Origin: Mesorhizobium sp. LMG 17147
GTDB lineage: Bacteria > Pseudomonadota > Alphaproteobacteria > Rhizobiales > Rhizobiaceae
DNA: 64,000 nucleotides
Reading direction: 5' to 3'
NCBI RefSeq assembly: GCF_024297145.1
Contig: NZ_JANCTC010000002.1
Location: 288,501-352,500 of the forward strand
A program made the position numbers and the translations under genes. The first letter of the stretch is position 1, and each line of letters starts with the position of its first letter. Shown here piece after piece: positions 38,167-46,857 of this stretch. The notes under the pieces were generated by a model. It worked only from the letters and a program-made list of their open reading frames with translations. It had not been told where the DNA came from and searched no databases.

Positions 38167-38955
38167 ATGCCAGAGATCAAGCGTATTGCGATCAAGAGCA
38201 TTGCCCGCAAGGCATTGGGCTGGCCAGCGCGCCTCTTGTTCCCGCCGGTCTGCGCCGGCTGCCGCCGCCATGTCTCGCAGCCCGGCGTGTTGTGCGGCGC
38301 CTGCTGGCCGAAACTCAGGCTGCTGGAACGGCCGTGGTGCCCGGTGATGGGCACGCCGTTCACCCACAGTATGGGTGAGGGTTTCCTGTCGGCGGAGGCG
38401 ATAGCCGACCCGCCGCCGTTCGAACGCGCGCGGGCGGCGGTTGCCTATTCCGGCGTTGCCCGCCAGATGGTGCAAGGGCTGAAATACCAGGACCGCACCG
38501 ATCTGGCGCCGTGGATGGCGCGCTGGATGCTTCGCGCCGGTGCCGAACTCATCGCCGAGGCCGACGTGGTCGTGCCGGTGCCGCTGCACTGGCGGCGTTT
38601 CTTCCGACGGCAGTTCAACCAGTCGGCGGAACTGGCGCGGGCGGTGGCGCAACTCGGGGAGCGGCCGTTCGCGCCATCAGCCATCAAGCGCGTCAAACTC
38701 ACGCGCCAGCAAGTCGGGCTGGAGCGGCGGGAACGCGAGGAAAATGTGCGCGCCGCATTCAAAGTGCCGGATGAGGCGGAGATCGAAATCGCCGGCCGCC
38801 GGGTGCTGTTGATCGATGATGTCTACACCACCGGCGCCACCGTCCGCGCGGTCGCCAGGGCATTGACGAAGGGCGGTGCCGGCGCGGTCGACGTACTGAC
38901 CTTCGCGCGCGTGCTGCCGGGGGACTTTCGGGCCGACGAATCGGCGCCTATATAG
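38167..38955 (+). CDS. comF: ComF-family phosphoribosyltransferase-like protein
   Basis: This 262-residue protein has a zinc-finger-like N-terminus (CAGC and CGAC with a third Cys in RPWC) and a C-terminal PRTase fold with the PRPP motif VLLIDDVYTTGATV. ComF is needed for DNA uptake in naturally competent bacteria; in rhizobia the role is unclear. ATG 38167 (MPEIKRIAI) is taken as the start. It is divergent from the methyltransferase and upstream of grxC. Confidence 0.9.
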   Translation: MPEIKRIAIKSIARKALGWPARLLFPPVCAGCRRHVSQPGVLCGACWPKLRLLERPWCPVMGTPFTHSMGEGFLSAEAIADPPPFERARAAVAYSGVARQMVQGLKYQDRTDLAPWMARWMLRAGAELIAEADVVVPVPLHWRRFFRRQFNQSAELARAVAQLGERPFAPSAIKRVKLTRQQVGLERREREENVRAAFKVPDEAEIEIAGRRVLLIDDVYTTGATVRAVARALTKGGAGAVDVLTFARVLPGDFRADESAPI

Positions 38956-38992
38956 CCTATATGACAGCAGAACGAGGCAGGATTGCTGACCG

Positions 38993-39262
38993 ATGGTCGA
39001 TGTGACGATCTACACGCGGATGATGTGCGGCTATTGCACCGCGGCCAAGCGGCTGCTCGACAGGAAGGGCGTCGCCTATACCGAGCACGACGCCTCCTTC
39101 TCGCCGGAACTGCGCCAGGAAATGATTTCCCGGGCCCATGGCCGTTCCACCTTTCCTCAGATATTCATCGGCGATACGCATGTCGGCGGCTCTGACGATC
39201 TCCACGAATTGGAGGCGGAAGGACGGCTGGACGGATTGCTCGCCAACGGCTCGACCAGGTAA
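38993..39262 (+). CDS. grxC: Glutaredoxin 3
   Basis: A dithiol glutaredoxin of 89 residues with the active site MCGYCTAAK (CxxC) near residue 12. The glutathione-binding TFPQIFIGDTHVGGSDDL follows. It reduces protein disulfides and ribonucleotide reductase with glutathione. It lies in the comF-grxC-nitrilase-DUF1178 cluster, in which gaps are short or negative. Confidence 0.95.
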   Translation: MVDVTIYTRMMCGYCTAAKRLLDRKGVAYTEHDASFSPELRQEMISRAHGRSTFPQIFIGDTHVGGSDDLHELEAEGRLDGLLANGSTR

Positions 39263-39266
39263 GGAC

Positions 39267-40157
39267 ATGACGATGGGTGCCATCAAGTCGGGGGGTGCTT
39301 TCAAGGCAGCGGCGATCCAGATGCGTTCGGGAACCAGCCCGGAGCGCAATGCGGTCGATCTGGAACGGCTGGTCCGCGAGGCGGCAGGTCTTGGCGCGTC
39401 CTATGTCCAGACGCCGGAAATGACCGGCGCGCTGATCCGCGACAGCCAAGCGCGGGCCGCTTCCTTCACCTCCGAAGACAAGGACATCGTCGTCTCGACA
39501 TCGCGGAGGCTGGCCAAGGAGCTCGGCATCTTCCTGCATATCGGCTCGACCGCCATTCTGCGCGCCGACGGCAAGCTTGCCAACCGCGCCCTTCTGTTCG
39601 GGCCGGACGGCGCCACGATTGCCACCTACGACAAGATCCACATGTTCGACGTCGATCTCGACAATGGCGAGAGCTGGCGCGAATCCGCCGCCTATGAGCC
39701 TGGCACCGAGGCCGTCGTCGCCGAAATCAATGGCGTGAAGCTCGGCTTTGCCGTCTGCTACGATCTGCGCTTTCCGCAGCTGTTCCGTGCCGAGGCGCTG
39801 GCCGGCGCCAATCTGCTTTCGGTGCCCGCCGCCTTCACCCGCCAGACCGGCGAAGCGCATTGGCATGTGCTGCTCAGGGCGCGCGCCATCGAGAACGGCG
39901 CCTATGTGATTGCCGCGGCGCAAGGCGGCGTGCACGAGGACGGCCGCGCAACCTATGGCCATTCGCTGATCGTCGATCCGTGGGGCCGCATCGTCGCCGA
40001 GGCGCCGCATGACGAGCCGGCGGTGATCGTCGCCGAGATCGACCCGGTGCAGTCAGTCGCCGCGCGCAAGAAGATACCGAATCTCAAAAACGCACGCGAT
40101 TTTGCCGTAAACGCTGGTTCGGCGGAGACAATGCCGCTCAGGGGTGCCGCCTCTTGA
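39267..40157 (+). CDS. Carbon-nitrogen hydrolase (Nit/deaminated glutathione amidase-like)
   Basis: A 296-residue nitrilase-superfamily amidase. The catalytic Glu-Lys-Cys triad is seen in YVQTPEMTG, YDKIHMFDVDL and GFAVCYDLRFPQLFR. The sequence context fits the Nit1/Nit2 group, which hydrolyses deaminated glutathione as metabolite repair; adjacency to a glutaredoxin gene agrees. The start ATG 39267 is 4 bases after the grxC stop; ATG 39273 is also possible. Confidence 0.88.
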   Translation: MTMGAIKSGGAFKAAAIQMRSGTSPERNAVDLERLVREAAGLGASYVQTPEMTGALIRDSQARAASFTSEDKDIVVSTSRRLAKELGIFLHIGSTAILRADGKLANRALLFGPDGATIATYDKIHMFDVDLDNGESWRESAAYEPGTEAVVAEINGVKLGFAVCYDLRFPQLFRAEALAGANLLSVPAAFTRQTGEAHWHVLLRARAIENGAYVIAAAQGGVHEDGRATYGHSLIVDPWGRIVAEAPHDEPAVIVAEIDPVQSVAARKKIPNLKNARDFAVNAGSAETMPLRGAAS

Positions 40158-40579
40158 TCCGCTTTTCCCTGATCTGCGAACACGAGCACGAATTCGAGGC
40201 CTGGTTCCGCAGCAACGACGATTTCGACACGCAGAAGAGGCGCGGTTTCATCGATTGCCCGGCCTGCGGCTCGCACAAGGTCGAGAAGGCGCTGATGGCG
40301 CCGGCCGTCTCGACCGGGCGCAGCCAGGAGAAGATCGCGCTGGCCATGGGCGAGGCACAAAAGCAGGCGCTGGCGCAGCTCAAGGCGCTTGCCGAGAAGG
40401 TGCGCGAGAACGCCGATTATGTTGGCGACAAATTTGCCGAGGAAGCGCGCAAGATCCATTTTGGCGAGAGCGATCCGCGCGGCATTTATGGCGAGGCGAC
40501 GCTGGAGGAGGCCAAGAGCCTCGCCGAGGATGGCGTCGAATTCTTGCCTATTCCAAGTTTCCCCGACGACCGCAACTGA
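40154..40579 (+). CDS. DUF1178-family protein
   Basis: A 141-residue protein starting at TTG 40154, overlapping the nitrilase stop by four bases. The N-terminus (MIRFSLICEHEHEFEAWF) carries a Cys and a later CPACGSHKVEKALMAP pair that together form a zinc-ribbon-like motif. The helical middle is charged, and the end GIYGEATLEEAKSLAEDGVEFLPIP is family-typical. The function is unknown, but co-occurrence with grxC and the nitrilase suggests redox or metabolite repair. Confidence 0.88.
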   Translation: MIRFSLICEHEHEFEAWFRSNDDFDTQKRRGFIDCPACGSHKVEKALMAPAVSTGRSQEKIALAMGEAQKQALAQLKALAEKVRENADYVGDKFAEEARKIHFGESDPRGIYGEATLEEAKSLAEDGVEFLPIPSFPDDRN

Positions 40580-40723
40580 TCGGTCAACTTGCTCCGGACA
40601 TAGCGAGGCATTCTTCGCCAGGCAGAGCCATGATCGTGAAGGTCGGCGCCGTCGTCGGCGACAGGCGACCGGCTGCGTCGAGGGCGGCGATGCTGCCGCT
40701 CCCTTCCGCAAGCGTTCGCAGTG

Positions 40724-41524
40724 TCAGGCCGAGCAGCACGGATGGGCCTCGCGGGTAATCGTTTCGCTCTTTCCTTCATGCCCACTGCCTGACGGGCTTG
40801 CTTCACTTGACGGGCTTGCTTCCGCATAGGCTGCAAACTGGCGTTCAAGCGCCTTGACCGCGCTGCTGCGCCAGCCTTCCGCCACGGATTCCGACATGGG
40901 ATCGGGGAAGATCTCCTCCTCGCCATTCTCCACGCCGTCCAGGATTGCCCGCGCGACAGACTCCGGAGAGGCCTTCGCTATGTCCAGGCCCCGGGTCATG
41001 TCCGTGTCCACGGGGCCGGGAAGGACCCTGTGGACGCTGACACCCTGTCCGGCCAAAAGGGTGCGTAACGACTGCGACAGCGAGAATGAGGCCGCCTTCG
41101 AGATCGAATAAGCCGGACTGAACGGCACGGCGGCAATCGAGGCCAGCGACAGAATGTTGGCGATGGCTCCCCGCGACCGGGCCAGCAACGGCAGCAGAGC
41201 CTGGGTAACGTCATACGATCCGAAGAGGTTTACGGCGAGTTGTTGTTCGAGCACACGACGGTCGCTGAGGTCATCGAAGGGCGATACGCCGGCGTTGTTG
41301 ATGAGGATATCGAGAGCATCGATCTTCTCGACGGCCTCCCGGATCTGCGCAACGTTGGTCACATCCATGGTCAGGGACGTCACACGCCGGTCCGGGTGGG
41401 CCATGGATTGGCGGGTTGCGGCATAGACGCGCTTTACGCCTCTGCTCAGGGCTTCCTCGACCAGTGCCCGACCGATGCCCCGATTGGCGCCAGTCACCAG
41501 GATGGCTGTACCTTCGATCTTCAC
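40724..41524 (-). CDS. SDR-family oxidoreductase
   Basis: A 266-residue short-chain dehydrogenase with ILVTGANRGIGRAL, NNAGVSPFDD and the YSISKAA catalytic motif, so the fold and active site look intact. The start is GTG 41524, 5 bases after AGGAGAG; the longer frame to 41734 is not supported. The C-terminus carries a short duplicated segment (EASPSSEASPSGSG), produced by a tandem repeat around 40790-40825. The substrate is unknown. Confidence 0.88.
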   Translation of the reverse strand: MKIEGTAILVTGANRGIGRALVEEALSRGVKRVYAATRQSMAHPDRRVTSLTMDVTNVAQIREAVEKIDALDILINNAGVSPFDDLSDRRVLEQQLAVNLFGSYDVTQALLPLLARSRGAIANILSLASIAAVPFSPAYSISKAASFSLSQSLRTLLAGQGVSVHRVLPGPVDTDMTRGLDIAKASPESVARAILDGVENGEEEIFPDPMSESVAEGWRSSAVKALERQFAAYAEASPSSEASPSGSGHEGKSETITREAHPCCSA

Positions 41525-41704
41525 TGCGTCTCTCCTAGTGCTTATCGTTGCGTTCGAGCCCAGTGCCCAATCTAGCCGCCACTCAAGGTTGGCGCGCCGC
41601 AACTCAGGTTGGCTACAGTCGCCGTTGTCGATACGACTGGTTGGTGAGATGGACTTAGCGCCGGATATCGAAGCCATGGGAGTGACAAGTGTGACGGGAT
41701 TCCG

Positions 41705-42925
41705 ATGGACTCGCTGATCACGGCCGCGGCGCATGCGCTTGCGGCGGGCGACCCGCTCGGCGCCTTGAAGCGGGTTGCGCTGCGCGACGATGCGCCGGCA
41801 CTGGCGTTGCGCGGTATCGCAATGGCGCAGCTTGGCGACCTGGTTCGGGCGAAGGTTCTTCTAAAAAGGGCGGCACACGCATTCAGCCCGAGGGAGGCCG
41901 TGGCCCGCGCGAGGTGTGTCGTCGCCGAGGCCGAGATCGCGCTCGTCTCGCGCGATCTCGCCTGGCCGGCCAAGGCACTCGACGCCGCGCGGGCGACGCT
42001 TGAAAAGCATGGCGACCGCGTCAACGCCGCACATGCGCGCAATCTCGAAGTCCGGCGCCTGCTGCTGATCGGCCATCTCGACGAAGCCGAGCGCAGGCTG
42101 GGCGGCTTCGATCCCTCGCCGCTGCCGCCGGCATCGCGGGCCGCCCACGAGCTGGCTGTCGCCGGCATCGCCATCCGCCGCTTGCGGACCGGTCCTGCGC
42201 GCGCCGCACTCGGCCTGGCGGCGCGTGCGGCGCACGCGTCCGGCATCCCCGCGCTGATCGCGGAGGTGGAGAGCGCATCGGTGGTGCTGGACACGCCGGC
42301 GGCACGCCTTATCGCCCGTGGTGAGGAACGGCCCCTCCTGCTCGATGAAGTCGAAGCGCTTCTGGCGTCGGGGGCGCTCGTGGTGGATGCATGCCGCAAT
42401 GTGGTGCGGGTAGCAGATACGGTCGTCTCGCTGGCGACCCGCCCGGTGCTGTTCGCGCTGGCCCGTGCGCTGGCCGAAGCCTGGCCGGGGGACGTGGCAA
42501 GATCGACGCTTATCGCGCTCGCTTTCCGCGGAAAGGACGCGGACGAATCACATCGCGCACGGTTACGGGTCGAAGTCGGGCGGCTTCGCGCGGAGCTTCG
42601 TAGCTTGGCCGATGTCAGCGCGACGAAGCGGGGGTTTGCGCTGGCGCCGCGCCGCGCAGGTGAGGTCGTCGTGCTGGCGCCGCCCGTCGAAGAAGAGCAT
42701 GCCGCCGTGCTCGCCTTCCTCGCTGACGGCGAGTCTTGGTCGAGTTCGGCCCTGGCGATTGCGCTTGGAGCCAGTTCGCGTACCGTGCAGCGGGCGCTCG
42801 AGCAGCTCGCCCAGGCCGGCAAGGTGCAGTCGTTCGGCCGCGGACGGGCGCGTCGCTGGATGACCCCGCCGCTGCCGGGTTTCCCGACAATCTTGTTACT
42901 CCCCGGTCCACTGCCGGGCTACTAG
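41705..42925 (+). CDS. Helix-turn-helix protein with helical repeat region
   Basis: A 406-residue soluble protein rich in Ala and Arg. The first ~200 residues are TPR-like helices (ALALRGIAMAQLGDLVRAKVLLKRAAHAF). The middle shows a winged-helix-like region resembling OmpR/SARP effector domains (RPLLLDEVEALLASGALVVDACRNVV, then ARLRVEVGRLRAEL). The C-terminus has a helix-turn-helix (SSALAIALGASSRTVQRALEQLAQAGKV) with a basic tail. It looks like a transcription regulator sensing through its repeats. The next gene begins 9 bases later and encodes a beta-propeller, its likely partner. Confidence 0.75.
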   Translation: MDSLITAAAHALAAGDPLGALKRVALRDDAPALALRGIAMAQLGDLVRAKVLLKRAAHAFSPREAVARARCVVAEAEIALVSRDLAWPAKALDAARATLEKHGDRVNAAHARNLEVRRLLLIGHLDEAERRLGGFDPSPLPPASRAAHELAVAGIAIRRLRTGPARAALGLAARAAHASGIPALIAEVESASVVLDTPAARLIARGEERPLLLDEVEALLASGALVVDACRNVVRVADTVVSLATRPVLFALARALAEAWPGDVARSTLIALAFRGKDADESHRARLRVEVGRLRAELRSLADVSATKRGFALAPRRAGEVVVLAPPVEEEHAAVLAFLADGESWSSSALAIALGASSRTVQRALEQLAQAGKVQSFGRGRARRWMTPPLPGFPTILLLPGPLPGY

Positions 42926-42934
42926 GATGGAATT

Positions 42935-43588
42935 ATGGAACGATCCTCTGCCGAAATCATCCGTGAATACGGACCCTTTCCGGGTGTCGACCACGTAGAC
43001 GGCGTTACCTTCGACGGTGAGCATGTCTGGTTTGCCTCAGGCGACAGATTGAACGCCTTCGATCCGGCAAGCGGCAAAGTGGTGCGCTCGATCGAGGTCG
43101 CGGCACACGCCGGAACGGCCTTCGACGGCCAGCACCTCTATCAAATCGCCGAGGATCGCATCCAGAAGATCGATCCGAAGAACGGCCAGGTGCTGGCGTC
43201 GATCCCGGCGCCTGGCAATGGCGGTGATTCCGGGCTCGCCTGGGCCGAAGGAACGCTCTGGGTCGGGCAGCATCGGGGCCGAAAGATTCATCAGGTCGAT
43301 CCCGAGACAGGGGCAATCCTTCGCACCATCGTTTCCAACCGCGTCGTCACCGGCGTCAGCTGGGTCGACGGCGAGCTGTGGCATGGGACTTGGGAGGGCG
43401 AGGAGAGCGATGTCCGGCGGATCGATCCTGAAACGGGAAAGGTTCTGGAGAAGCTCGATATGCCGCCGGGAACAGGCGTGTCGGGGCTCGAATCCGATGG
43501 CGGCGACCAGTTTTTCTGCGGTGGCGGAAACAGCGGCAAGATCAGAGCTGTTCGCCGGCCCAAACGAGGCTCTACGACCAAGATTTGA
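42935..43588 (+). CDS. Glutamine-cyclotransferase-like/Vgb-like beta-propeller protein
   Basis: A 217-residue protein made of repeated propeller blades: VDGVTFDGEHVWFASGDRLNAFDPASGKV, AWAEGTLWVGQHRGRKIHQVDPETGAILR and SWVDGELWHGTWEGEESDVRRIDPETGKVL. There is no signal peptide, so it is cytoplasmic, unlike secreted virginiamycin lyases. An enzymatic role cannot be read from sequence. It is tightly linked to the upstream HTH gene (9-base gap). Confidence 0.8.
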   Translation: MERSSAEIIREYGPFPGVDHVDGVTFDGEHVWFASGDRLNAFDPASGKVVRSIEVAAHAGTAFDGQHLYQIAEDRIQKIDPKNGQVLASIPAPGNGGDSGLAWAEGTLWVGQHRGRKIHQVDPETGAILRTIVSNRVVTGVSWVDGELWHGTWEGEESDVRRIDPETGKVLEKLDMPPGTGVSGLESDGGDQFFCGGGNSGKIRAVRRPKRGSTTKI

Positions 43589-43628
43589 GTTTTTTCCATC
43601 CCCTCGGCCCGGCCCTTGGCCGGTTCGG

Positions 43629-44114
43629 TTAGCTCAAGCTCGCGATCAGTTTTTCGAGCAGGCGTGCCAGCATGGTCTGCTCCGGGCGTGCTAACCCAGA
43701 AAGTATCTGGTGCTCGTTGGCGACGTGAGCGGTCACCGCCTCATCGATCAGAGCGAGGCCCTTCCCGGTCAGCTGCACAACAATCCCGCGGCGATCGTCG
43801 GGGTGCGGCCCGCGCTTGATCAGGCCGGATTTCTCGAGCCGATCGAGGCGGTTGGTCATCGCGCCCGACGTCACCATCGTCGCCTCGTACAGAGCCGTCG
43901 GCGTCAGCGCATAGGGCGGCCCGGAACGACGCAGCGTCGCCAGCACGTCGAATTCTCCGGATTGCAGCCCGTAACTTGCAAACAGCGGCGCCAGCCGCTC
44001 TCGTGCGATCAACGAGGCGGCCTCGTTCAACCGTCCAAGCACGGCCATCGGCGAGACATCGAGATCCGGCCGTTCCTTTTTCCATTGCTCGATCGCTTTT
44101 GCCGCGCGATCCAT
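43629..44114 (-). CDS. MarR-family transcriptional regulator
   Basis: A 161-residue MarR repressor. The winged helix spans ~residues 50-115 (GEFDVLATLRRSG, LYEATMVTSGAMTNRLDRLEKSGLI, DRRGIVVQLTGKGLAL). ATG 44114 follows GGTGAG; a GTG at 44123 is an alternative. The gene is divergent from a DMT exporter, with a palindromic operator between, so it probably represses that exporter. Confidence 0.92.
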   Translation of the reverse strand: MDRAAKAIEQWKKERPDLDVSPMAVLGRLNEAASLIARERLAPLFASYGLQSGEFDVLATLRRSGPPYALTPTALYEATMVTSGAMTNRLDRLEKSGLIKRGPHPDDRRGIVVQLTGKGLALIDEAVTAHVANEHQILSGLARPEQTMLARLLEKLIASLS

Positions 44115-44132
44115 GTCTCTCACCGTTATGTA

Positions 44133-44146
44133 TCTTGACGTGAAGA
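44133..44146. promoter_or_regulatory. Candidate MarR operator
   Basis: TCTTGACGTGAAGA is a near-perfect 14-base palindrome of the TCTTGA-N2-TCAAGA type often bound by MarR-family proteins. It lies 18 bases upstream of the MarR start and 69 upstream of the DMT start. Confidence 0.5.
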
Positions 44147-44215
44147 ATCTTTATATTATCTTACCTCAGCTTGTGGTGTAGGCCAAGGGCCGCGAACGGG
44201 CGACGGGATGGTGCG

Positions 44216-45106
44216 ATGAAATTTCTCTGGGACTCGGCGCTTGGCCTTCTGGTCGTCACCGGCGGACTGCTCGGCCTGACGCTGCCGTTCGGCAAGATCG
44301 CGACGACGGCCGACGTGCCCGCCATGGTCTGGGCCTTCGTCATCTCGCTTGGCGCCGGCGGCGTGCTTTTGTGCGCATTGCTGCTCAACGGGCAGCGCAT
44401 GCGGCTTACGCTGCACAGGCTGCGCTATTTCTTCGTGACCGCGGCCGTCTCCTACGCAATCCCCAATCTGCTGATGTTTTCAGCGATTCCGCATCTGGGC
44501 GCCGGCTATAGCGGCATCATGTTCACGCTGTCGCCGGTCGTCACGCTGGTGTTCTCGATGCTGCTCGGCGTCAGGCGCCCGACCACGCTGGGCGTCGTCG
44601 GCATCGCCGTCGGTTTCGTGGGCGCAGTCATGGTGGCGGTGACGCGCGGCGAAGCGGGCCAGCCGGCCGAATTTTTCTGGGTTGCGATGGGCCTGCTCAT
44701 CCCCGTCAGCCTCGCCGCCGGCAACATTTACCGTACCGTCGACTGGCCCGAAGGCACCGGCCCGATCGAGCTCGCCGTCGGCAGCCATCTGGCAGCAGCC
44801 TTGATGCTGCTTGCCGGCATTCTGGTGCTGCTGGAAGGCAATGCATTCGGCTCGCTCGGCGGCGTGCCGCTGGTCGCTGCGGCACAGGTGGCATCAGCCT
44901 CGGCGATGTTCGCCTTCTTCTTCCGCCTGCAAGCGGTCGGCGGCCCGGTCTATCTCAGCCAGATCGGCTACGTCGCGGCGGCGGTCGGGCTGTTTGCCGG
45001 GACCCTCTTCCTCGGCGAGCGCTATCAACTGCTGACCTGGGCCGGTGCCGTCATCATCACCGCCGGCGTGTTCATCACCACCAAGGCGCAAAGCCAGAAG
45101 ACCTAG
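44216..45106 (+). CDS. DMT/EamA-family transporter
   Basis: A 296-residue exporter with about ten TM helices and two EamA domains (GLTLPFGKIATTADVPAMVWAF, and FRLQAVGGPVYLSQIGYVAAA with ERYQLLTWAGAVIITAG in the second half). The start ATG 44216 (MKFLWDSALG) gives the first TM helix. Divergence from the MarR gene suggests induction by the exporter's substrate, which is unknown. Confidence 0.88.
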   Translation: MKFLWDSALGLLVVTGGLLGLTLPFGKIATTADVPAMVWAFVISLGAGGVLLCALLLNGQRMRLTLHRLRYFFVTAAVSYAIPNLLMFSAIPHLGAGYSGIMFTLSPVVTLVFSMLLGVRRPTTLGVVGIAVGFVGAVMVAVTRGEAGQPAEFFWVAMGLLIPVSLAAGNIYRTVDWPEGTGPIELAVGSHLAAALMLLAGILVLLEGNAFGSLGGVPLVAAAQVASASAMFAFFFRLQAVGGPVYLSQIGYVAAAVGLFAGTLFLGERYQLLTWAGAVIITAGVFITTKAQSQKT

Positions 45107-45124
45107 GGGCCAGGAGGCGTAAGT

Positions 45125-45874
45125 TCAGACTGATGCCTTCTCCGCCAGCACCATGTAGTTGACGTCCATGTCCTTCGAGCGCTGCCAGCGGTCGGCGAGC
45201 GGGTTGTAGGTGACGCCGGTGCGGTCGATGACGGTCAGGCCGGCGCCGGCAAGCGCCTTTTCCAGTTCCTCGGGGCGCACCAGCTTGCCGAACTGGTGGG
45301 TGCCGCGGGGCAGCCAGCGCAGCACATATTCGGCGCCGATGATGGCCAGGCCCAGGGCCTTCAGCGTGCGGTTGATGGTGGCCACGAACATGATGCCGCC
45401 GGGCTTGACCATCTCGCCGCATTTGGCCAGGAACAGATCGACATCGGCGACATGCTCGACCACTTCCATGTTGAGGATGACGTCGAATTTTTCGCCGGCG
45501 TCGGCCAGGTCTTCCGCGGTGGTGGCGCGGTAATCAACGCTCACGCCGACCTCCGCCGCATGCAGCTTGGCCACTTCGATGTTGGTGGCGGAGGCATCGG
45601 CGCCGACCACTTCGGCGCCAAGCCGCGCCATCGGCTCGCACAAAAGCCCGCCGCCGCAGCCGATGTCGAGGAAGCGCAGGCCTTCGAACGGCCGTGCCGC
45701 ACGCGGATCGCGGCCGAAGCGGGCCGCCACCTGGTCGCGGATATAGGCAAGCCGGATCGGGTTGAACTTGTGCAACGGGCGGAACTTGCCGTTCGGGTTC
45801 CACCATTCGGCGGCAAGGGCGGAAAAGCGTTCCACCTCTCCGGCATCGATCGTCGATCGTCGGGGCTCAGGCAT
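45125..45874 (-). CDS. ubiG: Ubiquinone biosynthesis O-methyltransferase
   Basis: UbiG performs both O-methylations of the ubiquinone ring. It has 249 residues. The N-terminus [24 protein letters not shown] is diagnostic, motif I is [19 protein letters not shown], and [15 protein letters not shown] and [17 protein letters not shown] complete the family. It is divergent from the glycolipid-binding gene and convergent with the DMT gene. Confidence 0.95.
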   Translation of the reverse strand: MPEPRRSTIDAGEVERFSALAAEWWNPNGKFRPLHKFNPIRLAYIRDQVAARFGRDPRAARPFEGLRFLDIGCGGGLLCEPMARLGAEVVGADASATNIEVAKLHAAEVGVSVDYRATTAEDLADAGEKFDVILNMEVVEHVADVDLFLAKCGEMVKPGGIMFVATINRTLKALGLAIIGAEYVLRWLPRGTHQFGKLVRPEELEKALAGAGLTVIDRTGVTYNPLADRWQRSKDMDVNYMVLAEKASV

Positions 45875-46088
45875 GGCGTGGTCTCCTCGGACGCTAGGAA
45901 GTCGGGCGCGAGGCTGCGAATGTCAAGGCGCGAAATTCACCGCCGGCTGCGCGATGCGCGCGATGCCTGCCGGCGCCGCCTTTTGCCCGCTGCATTTGTG
46001 TCAGCACGTGTCAGTTGATGGTGTGCCGGAAGGAAACGCCTAAGCTCTGGCGGACGAAGCAGAGACATCGGGTTTGTAGGAGTGCGCA

Positions 46089-46658
46089 ATGATGCGAGCG
46101 GTTGCTTCCATTCTTTGGCGCCGGCTTGACCAGGAAGGCCACGACGCTTGCCTTCTGTCGGAAGCGAGTTCCGGGTGGAACCTAAGGGGACACGCGCTTT
46201 TCGTCCAGGACGGCAAGCCGTGCAGCATCGCGTACGAAGTGGACTGCGACGCCGATTGGCGTACACGCTCGGCGCGCGCCGACGGCTTTGTCGGCACGCA
46301 ACAGCTGCATTATGGGATCGACCGGCTGAACGAGCGCCAATGGACGCTGAACGGCGAGCATCAAGCGGAAGTCGACGGTCTCATCGATGTCGATCTCGGC
46401 TTCACGCCCGCCACAAACCTTTTGGCGCTTCGCCGTTTTGCCCTCGATGTCGGTATGGCGACGCCCGCGCCGGCAGCCTATCTGACATTTCCCGAACCCA
46501 GGCTCGTGCGCCTGGAACAGACCTACCAGCGCGTCGATGCGGCACATTACGCCTATGCCGCCCCGATGTTCGGCTACAACGAGATGCTGGAGGTCTCGCC
46601 GGTAGGCTTCGTCCTCGACTATCCGCGCCTGTGGAGAGCCACGGCACAGCTGGGCTGA
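46089..46658 (+). CDS. Putative glycolipid-binding family protein
   Basis: A 189-residue protein of the Glycolipid_bind family (PF06475 by recognition, not by search). Family marks are ILWRRLDQEGHDACLL, GHALFVQDGKPCSIAYEVDCD, the WTLNGEHQAEVDGLIDVDLGFTPATN core and TYQRVDAAHYAYAAP. There is no signal peptide. Biochemical function in bacteria is not established. It lies between ubiG and lysC, which are often closer together in relatives. Confidence 0.8.
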   Translation: MMRAVASILWRRLDQEGHDACLLSEASSGWNLRGHALFVQDGKPCSIAYEVDCDADWRTRSARADGFVGTQQLHYGIDRLNERQWTLNGEHQAEVDGLIDVDLGFTPATNLLALRRFALDVGMATPAPAAYLTFPEPRLVRLEQTYQRVDAAHYAYAAPMFGYNEMLEVSPVGFVLDYPRLWRATAQLG

Positions 46659-46857
46659 AGCGCGCATCATATTGGCAAGACGCAGGGCAGGCACGATGCT
46701 GCGCTGGTGTGTCGCCCGGCCGGCAGCGGCGGCACGCCTTGCGAAACGACTGTCATTTGGCTAAGGAGGCCGCGCATTGAGTGCCTCGCTACAGCGTGGC
46801 GCATTTTTCCACTTTTCGGCCTTCGGTCCGGCATCCAGTCAAAGGCATTTCGCTTCC

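Noticed and set aside
38101..38652. N-terminal extension of the methyltransferase ORF
   Set aside because: It is antisense to comF and carries no methyltransferase features.
43609..43623. CCGGCC-CTT-GGCCGG stem as a terminator of the propeller gene
   Set aside because: The stem is only 6 bp and is not followed by a T tract; the preceding T run lies on the wrong side for either strand.
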